Shown: positions 8,859 through 19,400 of the stretch, piece by piece
Numbering within the stretch: position 1 is the stretch's first letter
Layout: each line of letters opens with the position of its first letter
DNA from: Haplosporangium gracile
Taxonomy: Eukaryota; Mortierellomycota; Mortierellomycetes; Mortierellales; Mortierellaceae
NCBI GenBank assembly: GCA_015499985.1
Contig: JAAAUF010000345.1
Coordinates: 1-29,440 of the forward strand
Direction of reading: 5' to 3'
DNA: 29,440 nucleotides
Notes under the pieces: generated by a model
Told to the model about the DNA's origin: nothing
The model's database searches: none
What the model saw: the letters and a program-made list of their open reading frames with translations, nothing else
Position numbers and translations under genes: made by a program

Positions 8859-11804
8859 ATGCTTCGTAACACCGGCTACCAAAAGTCCTCAGGAGGCTCC
8901 ACTGTTGGTACCCCCTCCATGAAACGCACAACCGTCGCTTCACCTTCAAACATCCCCGCACCCAGCACCCCCGACGGCGTTTCCGCTTCAGAGATGGCTC
9001 GCAAGCGACAGGTCAGGAAGGACGACGCTATTCGCAAAAAGCTTGACCAAGAACTGGGCAGAAAGAAGGCCTCCACCAGAGCACACGGTTCAACCCGCCC
9101 TGTCCAGGGCACCGTCGGATCTCTTCGGTATGTACATCTATAACCTTTCTTAACAACAATGCATATGGAAGGGAGAAGGGAGAAGGAAGAATAACGACTT
9201 TGTCTGTCGAGATAATCAAGTTCCGTCTGTTTATCGTTTCGGGAAGGATTCTGACTGACGTTTTTTTTTTTACTTTCCCCTCGTTTTGTGTTTGTGACCT
9301 TTTAGGCCTTCCCCAGCATTGACCCTTCCCGATACAGCGATGGTGATTGATGCAGCAAGGTAAAGAATGTGTTTTCAGTAATATGACGTCCAGGGATTAT
9401 TGTTTAGAACTTTGAAGAAAACAAAGAAAAGAAAGCCTTTCTCACACATGTTACTGCATCTCTGTTCTTTTCTATTCCCTGTTCTTCTGCTTAGAATTAT
9501 GGCCGCCAAGAGGTAAGCACACATGTCGTACAACACATGACGTCCATTGTTCTTTTTAAGCCAGCTTTTTTGGACAGCTAAAGTGAGGCATGCGGGAACA
9601 TGATCAAAAAAGAAGTCAATTGCTCACCTATCCGATATCCTCTTTGTCTCATAATCCACCTCCCTCGTACCGGAATGTAGAGCCGATGCCGTACTTGTTA
9701 TCGATGCACAGGAGCAGACCCTCGTTGGTAAGTTCCTCTGCACCAACAACCAAGTGACTATCTAAAGAGCTACTCGCAGGACCTCCTTATTCTTGCTTCC
9801 ATTAGAAAACGAAAAACAAGGATCATAGAAGGAACTGAGGAACAAAAGGAACAAGAGGAACAAAAGGGATGAAAGAAATGGCGCTCGGGTTTGACTGGTT
9901 GAACTAACCGGAGAAATCGATATTATTGGCTAGGTATCATGACCGACAAGGATCTCGCCTTCCGTGTCGTTGCCGAGGGGCTCGATGTCCGCAACACCCT
10001 CATCGCCCAAGTCATGACCAAGGTACTTGTTGTTACCCCGCTTTGTTTGTTTTCATTGTTCTCTGTCGGTTTGGACGTTGATGGATAGTAGCATTGGTCA
10101 TATTTTAACTTTTTATTATTCTCTTGCGTGCCTTTAGAACCCCTTCTGCGTGACAACTGATACCAATGCCACAGATGCGCTCAACAAGATGGTCAGCGGT
10201 GGATTCCGTCATTTGCCTTGCTTGAACGCGGATGGTAAGAAAATGACGACCATTGCATTTCCCTCTTTTGTGGCTGCAAGAGTTGGGAAAAACGATAGAG
10301 TTGATATTAACATGATGCTTGAAAACTTTTCTCGCACTTATAGGCGATGTTGTTGGTTTGCTGGATATCACGAAGTGCTTGTACGAGGCATTGGAGAAGC
10401 TGGAGAAGGCTAACAAGTCGTCCAAGCAGCTCGTCGATGCTCTTCAGGGAATGCAGTCAGAATGGTCTCAATCAGCCAATCCCGACTTGCAAAACTATGT
10501 CGACCTTGTAAGTACTGATCATTTTCAATCGACATGTGTCTTTTTATCTTTCCATAGATGCAGCCATACTAACAAGATCTCTCGGATACCTTTTTTTTTA
10601 TATAATCGTTGCCCTCACAATAGATGAGAGATAAGATGGCGTCACCCGACTTGAACACGATTCTGAACGAGCACCATGGTGTGGCGGAGATTGGCACCAG
10701 GACGTCGGTCCGTGAGTCTGCTCGCATCATGAAGCAGTACCACACCACTGCCAGCTTGGTTATGGAGGAGGGTCGCATTGCTGGAATCTTTACTACCAAG
10801 GTATGCAGGAATATGATTTTCAGCATACTTTTAGAGCTTAACCTTTGCTTTGAACACATCACCGATTAGACCACAAATTAACAAACAGTTGCGTATTCTG
10901 TCAATTTACTTTATAGGACATTGTTGTCAGAGTGATGGCTGCAGGATTAGAGCCCGAGAGGACCTCGGTGATCCGTGTCATGACACCGCACCCAGACACT
11001 GTCCCATCCAACATGACTATCCTGGACGCTTTGAAGAAGATGCATGACAATCACTACCTCCATTTGCCTGTCGTGGACGGTCAGGGTCAGATGGCTGGTT
11101 TGGTGGATGTTCTCCAGGTCTCCTTTGCAATGTTGAACCAAATGAACACTATTCAGGGCGATAGCGCATCTTCGGAAGGTCAGGGTCCTGTCTGGAACAA
11201 GTTCTGGGAATCGACCTTTGCTAGGGAGGAGACTGGTTCAGAAATCTCGGCTTCGGATGTCCGGTCAGGATATGTTGCAGCGCAATCTGATATTCACTAT
11301 GGCAGCGGCAGCGTGATGGACTCTTCGCTTCGCCTTGATTCGTCAGGAATGGCTCCTCTCTCTGGAACAGACGATGTTGGAAACGAGTTCACATTCAAGT
11401 TCCAGGAGAGCAGTGGACAGGCTCACCGGTTCTCCTCGAGCACGCGGTCGCTTGCCGAGTTGCGCAACAAGATTATTGAGAAGATTGGCGAACTGGAGGC
11501 AGGTACTGACGTTGTGCTGAGTTATTGCGACGAGGAGGGCGATAATGTTCTGATCCTTCAGGATACCGATATTGTGGATGCAGTTCAGATGGCATACCGG
11601 AGCCAGTCGTCATTGGTTCGCCTCTCAGTGACGATCTCTTCAAAAGACGCTAAGAAGGCACCGGTGCCTGAGGGTGTAACGTCTCCCGCTCCAGGTGTCG
11701 AGGCTGGCCCTGGTGGATTAAACCCAGTCATTATCTCTGGAGCAGTCGGACTTGGTGTTGGACTTGTCCTCGCCCTTGCATTCACATTTATGAAAAAGAA
11801 CTAG
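8859..11804 (+). CDS. mug70: Tail-anchored CBS and PB1 domain protein (Mug70-like)
   Basis: Predicted membrane-anchored regulatory protein. CBS pairs bind adenosyl ligands or nucleotides in other proteins, and PB1 domains pair with other PB1 domains; the partner here is unknown. Nine exons: 8859-9127, 9306-9359, 9495-9512, 9681-9727, 9934-10022, 10138-10234, 10344-10507, 10624-10800 and 10917-11804. All joins keep frame, giving 600 residues. Residues 1-90 are a Ser/Thr/basic N terminus. Four CBS motifs follow at about 92-150, 158-207, 270-320 and 327-375, with hallmarks VGIMTDKDLAFRVV, VVGLLDITK, AGIFTTKDIVVRV and AGLVDVLQ. The PB1 domain is at about 462-543, with an OPCA-type acidic motif YCDEEGDNVLILQDTD and a lysine in strand 1 (FTFKF). 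A single hydrophobic helix is at 576-597 before the terminal KKN. The layout matches the S. pombe mug70 family. The short exons 2-4 all fall in the first CBS motif. Confidence 0.93.
9495..9512 (+). other. 18-nt microexon of the CBS-PB1 gene
   Basis: Bounded by CTTAG and GTAAGC. It encodes the six-residue helix piece R-IMAAK-R (the two arginines are split by the flanking introns). Skipping it preserves frame and removes six residues of the first CBS motif. Confidence 0.85.
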
Positions 11805-12173
11805 AGCTGCTTCTTCTTTGTCGTCTTTCTTTTCCTTACTTGCTTTTTTTTCCACATCTTTTCTCCCTTTACGACTTATGCATCATAAATGAAAATGAAC
11901 GAATCATTTTATTCTATGCGTCTAAGTTTTATCTGAGAGTGCTTTTGTTGAGGTGTCCATACGGTGCAATGATTCGGAAAATGTTCGGGTGCGATCGCTA
12001 CAAAGTTCGACATTTACAATGAGCGCATGGCACCTCAGATATCTACATCAATCTCTGCGATGTTATGCCTCAAACTTGCGTATGTGCGAGACCTCGTAGT
12101 TTTAAGGTCGCCTTCAATATTCTAGATCTCCTTCTCGGACCTGCCCTAGAGCCCTTTAACAGGAAGCCTGGCG

Positions 12174-12325
12174 TCAGACTCTCGGACGAGAAGAAGCAGT
12201 AAATTTGGAATGCTCGAGCGTTTGTACCGACAGATCGGCTTGTTGAAAGAGTTTGTCGTATGTGGTGACCATGGTGACCATGGGCTGGGCAGAGATTCGT
12301 TGGATGGGCGACTCATTGACCAAGA
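12174..12325 (-). pseudogene. Possible gene relic or unannotated last exon (49 codons)
   Basis: After a potential acceptor TTGAG, a minus-strand frame reads LVNESPIQRISAQP and then MVTMVTTYDKLFQQADLSVQ, ending TASSRPRV-stop. The amphipathic, non-repetitive composition looks like real protein. It faintly recalls fungal perilipin-like or Opi1-type motifs, but this is only an impression. An in-frame stop lies directly upstream and no convincing 5' exon was found. Confidence 0.22.
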
Positions 12326-12917
12326 CTCAAGGCTGTCAAGCCCTTCCCACAAAAACGAGGTGCTGACCCGAGTCGGTTCGCCTGGTTGAGGGCACAATGC
12401 AGGGATCAGTCGCTGGCCCCTGACGCGTCCTTCAGACTAGATTATCTTTCGAACTGCGTGACCAAACGAGGACATGGACATATTGATGGGGGGGTTTTCT
12501 TGTGGACTGATGGAACTTCTTTCCTTGTTTTCATTTTTTTCCAACCCTCACTTAACTCATCTTTTTTTTTTCTTTCTTTCTTTCTTACTCGCTCACCACC
12601 TTCTCCACACAGCCACAATCGCAAGTCGCATTTTTATACAAAGAAATCCCTCCACTGGATGTGTAAGCAAATGGATTTATGTTGTACAATGTTTTCTTTG
12701 GCTGGTATGCATGGAAAATATGGGACAATCTCGCGTGGTTAGGATTACACAAACAAACAAAAAAAACAAAAAAAACAATCAGCGACAAAAACAATGAACC
12801 TTTTTTGTTGCACTTGTATTTGTTTTTCTGCTCTTTGAGTCAATGCTGTATCTGAAATCCGGGAACCAGCTTTTTAACTCTCAATATAGCCATCAATCTA
12901 TCACTTGTCCCAGTCAA

Positions 12918-12942
12918 TTTTTTTTTTTTTTTTAAAAAAAAA
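12918..12942. repeat. T16-A9 palindromic tract
   Basis: Sixteen T followed at once by nine A, in the 3' flank shared by two convergent genes and 43 nt past the ITFG1-like stop. It is self-complementary. It could act as an A/T-rich 3'-end element on either strand, but no cleavage signal can be proved. Confidence 0.7.
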
Positions 12943-12984
12943 GAGCTTTAATATCCTTTGTAACAAATCATCCAACGAGTGTAT

Positions 12985-15934
12985 TTACAGGGCGTCAAAG
13001 TTGATGATATGAAGCGCCTTTTTCCTCTCCCTCTCATCTTCACGCTTCTCCATCCAATTGAGTGAAACAACCACACCAGCCAGGATGGCAATCGCCGTGA
13101 CAAGCGTAACAAACACCCATGGAACATAGTCTCCCGGACGAACATACAACTCCAAAGTCCACTCGCCTGGTCCACCCTTGTTCTCAGCCCACGCAGCCGC
13201 CGCTGCTGCTGCTGCTGCCACAGCATCGGGATCTGCCTCAACCCCTGGAGTGGCATTTAATCCTCCAACAGGGAGTCGAGACTCATCCTCTGCCTGGTAT
13301 GGGATAATGATCAGCTGCGAGTTGGGGATAACACCTGAGTACGTCGTATAATGCTCTGGCTGGTTCCTCGTCACGCCCACAAACAATTCCTCGACATAGT
13401 TGTTCGTCCGTCCCAGTCCGAACAACGAGTAAGGCAATGACAGACCCATGTAAGAAGACGATGGGTACTGAGCAACCTGGTTAGCGCGCTTCTTGCCCGA
13501 AGTGTCCAAGACTGTAAACTTGAAGGTCGCCCCTGGATAGTTGACTCCAAATGGTTTGGCGCCGTTCTTGGCCGGTTTGGTATCATGAGGTCCGCTCCAT
13601 GTAGGACTAACACCGTTCGAGGCAAGAGTTTTGAGGAAGAAGGCATCGTTGAAGTAGTTATTGTGGATCATGGTGATCGCCCTTCCTGCAGCCTGCTGAC
13701 CATCCGTGTTCCTCAGCAGCATAATGTCCACCGTGCCCTATGACAATGAAAAGCAAAAGCGTTAATTTTGGTTCCATGGCTTTTTCTGTTCATCATTAAA
13801 ATCAAATGAATAACCCTGCTGAAGACCTACATCCTCGTCGAGATCCAAGAAGGCAGCTGCACGGACATCCTGTGCAAGGTTCAGAGCCTCGGCGCCATCC
13901 GTCACTTTGACAAAGCTGCGTCTCTTCTTAGTCACTGCAGAGGGCACACAGGTCTCATCTGCGCAAAGGACAGATTGGAAGAGGGTTGCGCTTGACGGCT
14001 TCCTATTGTCGCCGGGTGTACCACTGACGACCAGCAGATCTGGGTACCCATCCAAGTTGTAGTCGCCCACATGAACCGATACTGGCAACTTGCCCTTGAA
14101 ACCGGGATCCATCAGCAATAATCGTTGTCCTTCCGGAAGAACATTCGCCAACGGGAATCGCACAAGGCCCTATCAAATTCATTTGTATAATGTCCTGTTA
14201 GAATATTTATTTCAAAAGAAAAGGTTGCAACAACGATCACGTCAAGAGCCGATATTCTTACCCCTGGGACAGTGTTGTGATCTGGGTCGACACTGAACGA
14301 GAATCCTGGATCTTCAACGCACAGGTTGGTCACCTGTCGGCACTCTTTCTGACCCTTGGACGTGCACAGAGGGATCTGCTGATTGTAGTAGACATAGATC
14401 GAGCACTGGCCATGGACGTCACAGCCAGGGACGACCATATCAACCGCACCGTCGCCATCGATATCTGCAAAGGTGACCTGTCCAGCGCCATCCGGTAAAA
14501 GTCCACTCACTCCAAAACTGAATCCTTCATCCTTGTTATTCACATAGACCACGTAGCTGTATTGTTGCTTTGCAGCATCATAGCAAGTCAGAAAGAGGTC
14601 TATTTCAAGTGCAAAATAATGAGTGCGTCAGTTTACGTGACCTTCCTATTTGATGCGTATATGCATACTCCGTGAGTAAACAAAGTGTGCTCACCTGCAA
14701 GACAGTCTCCGTTGAGATCGACAAATGCGCTTGAATGAGGATCCGAAAGAGTGCAAGCCGGTCCAGCCTCGCCCGTAAAGTTCATAGGCACACTAACGAA
14801 ATAATAGAAATGCCAATTTTTCCACGTCAGTTCCAGTTCAAGAAAAAAAAATGCCATCTGTGCTCTCATATTCCTTCAACATCCTGGTCCGCCAATGCCA
14901 AAAACATTTGACGCTTACACCTCAAAGATGGGTCCATCGGGGTTGGCAGGAGAGTAAATATTCCTCCAGACTGACAATGGACTGACTCCTGCCTGATATC
15001 CTTCAGCCTTATATCCAAGAAGATCCGTAAGCATATCTCCGTTGTAGTCAAAAGTGATGGGTTGTTGGGCTGTCGATGATGGCACGGTAATGAACTTTTC
15101 GTCTATTTCGGATAAAACAAAGCGTCATGACCCACATTACCAACTTTGTTAGTGCTGACGCAGTAATATATCCACAAAGGCTATTTCTGTTGAACTCCAA
15201 TGTTGTCATATCCAGTTGAAACGTACTCCATCCGCTGTCAATGTTGCCGAGATACACCCGCATCATAAGTTCGCCGTTGGGGTTATGTACTGGGTCCGCC
15301 TGACCCATAACCAAAACATCCAGTTTGCCGTCGTGATTGAAGTCTCCTGGGACAATGTTGGTGATGATGAAAGGTGGCGTCTGAGCAATCGTCACCGTTG
15401 CGTTTGGAAGTAGACTGAACGCCCATTCCGCTAATAGAGTAAACAAGTGTATCAGATGTTAGCCTCAGTGCCCATAGACTGATGTTCGTATTGTTCTTCT
15501 TCAGGCTTGGCATCTAGCCATCTTTTCAAAACGACAGTTAGGTGCAAGTACCATGGTCCCAGAGGTATATGCTAAACGAGATCTGGTCATCACTTAGCGC
15601 GATAATGTCGGTACTAGGAAGCAATAGCGTCGACAGAAAGAGAATAAGGGCGTAGCGGGTGAGCAAAGAGTACTCGCCAGCGCAACAGGCGTCCAGAAAC
15701 AAAAGAATTGTTCACTTTTAAGATGAACACAACAGCAAGTCTGGGTGCAACAGCAGTAAGCAAGACGTACTATTTGTCACCATTAAAGTCTCCAAAGGCA
15801 GCTACGGTTCCCTTGATGTCGCCGAGACGGACGTTGGCATCGACATTGTACAGTCCACTGGTGGGGTACTTTCTTGCAAGGGTCGATCCGACAGCGCATG
15901 AGAGCGCGAGGACAGCTGTAAGAATCGTCCTCAT
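12985..15934 (-). CDS. ITFG1: ITFG1/TIP-family FG-GAP beta-propeller membrane protein
   Basis: Predicted secretory-pathway type I membrane protein of the T-cell-immunomodulatory/ITFG1 family; its fungal role is unknown. Eight minus-strand exons: 15771-15934, 15552-15613, 15227-15430, 14919-15102, 14695-14792, 14262-14599, 13831-14169 and 12985-13737. All joins are in frame, giving 713 residues. Signal peptide 1-20 (MRTILTAVLALSCAVGSTLA). Seven calcium-loop motifs suggest a seven-bladed propeller: DFNGDKYTD, DFNHDGKLD, DYNGDMLTD, DLNGDCLAD, DIDGDGAVD, DYNLDGYPD and DLDEDGTVD. The family C-terminal blocks follow: PFGVNYPGATF, LPYSLFGLGRTNNYVEEL and VIPNSQLIIIPY. Then come a nine-alanine run, a membrane helix at about 670-690 and the short basic tail MEKREDERERKKALHIINFDAL-like, split here as MEKREDERERKK and HIINFDAL. 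An extra small exon between exons 2 and 3 (about 15481-15516) is possible, but its phase needs a different acceptor. Confidence 0.92.
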
Positions 15935-16490
15935 CGCCTTATGTATTTTGTCTTATGCCGTGTGTGTGTGTGTGTGAGTGTGTCGTGGTGTGTATGCCCC
16001 TGTCGGTGTCCTGTGAGTCTGTGTGTGAAGAGTTATTTGAAGAGTATTTGACAATCACTTCTGATGTCGGTGTGAGCGGGTGGGGTGCGTGGTGAGGTGA
16101 TGAACAAAGAAAGGTGTGAAAAGGTGAAAGGCCTAAGAGTTGCAGGTTGCTCTGCCACGACTTTTTTTTTTTGAACTTGTGACTGATTTCGTCGGGCACG
16201 CAAAATTTCAGTCGACACTGGAATCGAACACTTTCAACATTTGCGTTCTCTATACACTGGCACTCTTCACTGGTGCCCCTAGACTTTTGTCCACGGCAGG
16301 AACATTTCGTCCGCACACCTCAACCGATAACACCTTAGCAACATCACAATGGCAAGTGCTGAAAAAAGATCCGGGTTTATTTACAAGTGTTTCGTGCGGG
16401 GGCTGAATCAATGGGGGGCAGGAGTATGTACAGGTTGCTGAGTTCTGCAGCTAAAGAAGAAGAATGAGAGAGACAGCAGTAGAGCTTGTC
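15935..16490. promoter_or_regulatory. ITFG1-like gene promoter and 3' flank of the F-box gene
   Basis: A 556-nt spacer between two minus-strand genes. It contains (TG)8 at 15961-15976, read as CA repeats in the sense leader 27 nt before the ATG, and a TTTTTTTTTT tract near 16163. A TGTGACTG octamer near 16180 is noted but unproven. No other gene was seen. Confidence 0.5.
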
Positions 16491-19400
16491 CTAGACAATG
16501 ATAACAAGCCCAGGTCGTTGTTGCGCCAACGCCCATTCCTTGCCTCTCTTCAGCGCATCCATTTTCTTACTCAACTCCTCACTAGCCTGCGAACCATTGT
16601 GGCGCGCAGCGAGCGATCCACAAGAACTCGTGTTAGCGGGCTCAGTGTCGTTGCTTTCTAATGGAGCAACTTCCTGAGAAGCCGCTGCCTCCACCATGAC
16701 CATCTCTGGTGCCTGAGGGGTGATGGGAACAACTGGCTGAACCTCGGATTGCGGCGGTGAATCGATCACAGCATTGTCCAGAGGATGCAATGCCGCCGCA
16801 ACTGCTCCAGCCTGACCTAGATCCGGCTCAGTTGGAGCCTGTGGTACAGGGACCTGTTGCTCCAAAGGCGCGGGTGCTGGTGGCGCAACGGCCTGAACTG
16901 GTACATCCTCACTCAAATCTCCACTTCCGATCCCTGAGCAACAGCTAACGTTCAGCCTCTTGAGACTCGAACATCCGTTCAAAATCTCACGGACACCATG
17001 CTCCGTCACACGAATACAGCCTCGAATTTCCAAATCCTCCAACATGTGGCGACCAGGGTTCAGAGCATCAAACTGCGCCAACTGGTAAAGACTGGCATCA
17101 GACACCGCCGACCCACAGAAAGACAGATCGATCTTCTTCAAGAGCACACAGCTATCCGACAGGGCCTCCAAAGCGATATCTGTCAATGCGCAACAGAACG
17201 AGAGTGAGATGGACTCAAGTCGGGGCATGTTGGGTGACAAGGCCACAATGGCCTCGTCTGAAAGGAACGTGCAGTCCGAAAGGTACAGCTCCTTCAACTT
17301 GGGGAAGCAAGCCTCCTTTCCAGGAATCACTACTGGTTGAGGAAGGTTTTCGTTGATCATGTCTGGTACTGGTTCTTGATCGAACATCTCCAGACTGAGC
17401 GAAATAAAGGCCTCAGGCGAGATGGTCGTGCATCGCTGAAGGTTCAAGTACTCCAGTTGGCGTGATCCAGACGAGCAAAGGTGGATAAAACTCCTGTCTG
17501 TTATGTTCTTGCAGTAGGAGAGATTCAGGTGTGAGATCAGAGGGCAGCCCGGAAGGTTGGGGGAGATGACAGGGGATCCCCGTGACTTGGTCCCTGGCTG
17601 AGAGGCAACTGACTCTTGAGGCATTCCATTAGTGGTCAGAGCAGACCTGGGGTAAAGACCAAAAATGGTCTCATCACCGAGTTTTCGGCAGTTGGAAAAG
17701 TCGATCGACCGAAGCTTTGGACAGTGCATGCCCAAAGATCGAAATCCTGCATCTGTTACATTCCAGCAGCTGTGCAAATCGAGATCCCGGACAGCGGGCA
17801 TGTGGGAGGCCAACATCGAAAGACCCTTATCCGAGATCAAGAAGCAATCTCTCAAGGAGACACGGGTCGTTCTTGCCGGGTTGCGGCTTAGGATGGAGCT
17901 GCAAAGGTCTGCCAACACAGCATCAGTCACGACTTTCTTGTGCATCGACAGGTCCAGATCCCGGACGAGGTCGTTATGCTCCATGATCTTGTGATCCCAG
18001 TCCTTGCAGACGCGTCTTGCTTTCAAAAGCGTTGTTGTCGGGAGACCTTTCAGGATTTTGAGGACAGTCGACTCGTCCAAATCCTGAAAGGTTGCTGGTC
18101 CTGTGCGCAACTTGATAGGCTCTGTTAAGGCGACGGAGGTAATACCAGCAGCCATATCATGCTCATCCTGTACTGCGCTCTCGGTTGCTGCTTCTTGGTC
18201 GGGGACAGATGGCTTGGCAGTCGCCATGGCGCTAGAGGTAGCAGGAGCAAATGTAGTGTCGACCATCGTCTTTGCCTGAGCTGTCTCCGCCAATTTCATC
18301 AGATCCTGTTGGGACCACACAGCAACACTGGCTCGTCTCCGCTTGGGGTTACTCTCCACCAGGCCACGGATAGTTGGGTTTCGGCTCGTGGGTGGCTCGG
18401 AACCACTCTCGTGAGCGGGAGGAATAGCGTTCTGCTCAAAGCAGGGCTGCTCAGGGGGTGCGAAAGGTGACAATGGAGTGAACATGGGGGCCTCGTCGAA
18501 TGGGCTCCATTGTGCAATTGCAAGAGGGGCCGATGACTGTGCAACCGACAGGCGACGACCTCTTGGGATCTCTCCAGTATTCGTCATAGGCAATACCGAG
18601 ATCGCTATTTCATTCATAATATGCAAAAGAGACACTGTTAAGCAATTACATATCAGACAAATTAATGTGCAACTTAAGTCAATTGTATCGTTTGTTACCT
18701 GCTGGATGGCCTGCTTCGATGGGATGGACTGGGTCCTGGGATGAGCGCCTGGTGGGAGGGGTCGAGGTGTCGGCGGTGAAGCCCGTTTGCCCTGGAACAG
18801 AAGTATCCTGGGGCTGAATGCTTTGGATTGGCGACTTTTGGACGGGTGAGTGAACAGCATCCCGAGGCACATTCAGAGACTGGTGATTCATCTCTCCGTC
18901 GATATCCATGGGTCCTGTAGAGTCATTCTGCATTCCTTGGTCTGCGTTGTTGCGACTGTTGTGGATCAGCCAGTTGTTGTAGAGTCGGTTTCCCTCTGCC
19001 GTGATGGTCTCTGCTGCGCCTGGCACTGCCTCAAAGACAGTCTCGAGATTTTCTTTCGTAAGGACAAACACGTCAACCTGAGAGACTGCCTTGACATTAG
19101 CGATACGAGGCACATCGAGCAACACGGCAATCTCGCCAAAGAATTGACCGTCTCGGAAGCGGGCCAGGACGCGAAGGTTGTCGTCGGAGAGAATCTCGAC
19201 CATGCCCGAGGTGACAAAAAACATCTCGCGACCAATCTCTCCGCGGCGGATGATGGTCTGACCGAGGTTGTAGGTGCGTGGCTCTACCTTGAGGGAGAGC
19301 ATATGAATGACTTCAGACGAGCAGCTTTGAAAGAGTGGGACCTATTATTATCCGGGAAAAAATTCAAGTAAGGAAACACGATGATAATTGATGGATGATA

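Larger units (their letters stand above)
11805..12984. other. Convergent 3' intergenic region with a coding-like relic
   Basis: Tail-to-tail spacer of 1.18 kb. It starts with the T-rich 3' flank of the CBS-PB1 gene and ends with the 3' flank of the ITFG1-like gene. At 12020-12480 the base composition is visibly richer in G+C than the rest, and a minus-strand run at 12174-12325 reads like protein (see findings). The remainder has T/C-rich tracts (12535-12600) and A/C-rich AAACAAAC strings (12750-12795). No intact gene is supported. Confidence 0.5.

Noticed and set aside
16176..16187. TGTGACTG, matching the HomolD promoter box
   Set aside because: A single 8-mer is expected by chance at this length, and the neighbouring gene is not a ribosomal-protein gene.
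16210..16235. GAATCGAAC string resembling a tRNA B box
   Set aside because: No pairing T-stem, A box or acceptor stem could be drawn. The same applies to similar strings near 26625 and 24475.
18605..18872. 5' extension of the F-box frame as an independent N terminus
   Set aside because: It overlaps the cNMP exon in another frame. The in-phase splice at 18605-18698 explains the junction better.
18850..19371. 173-codon plus-strand frame
   Set aside because: It is antisense to the second cNMP domain; there is no independent support.
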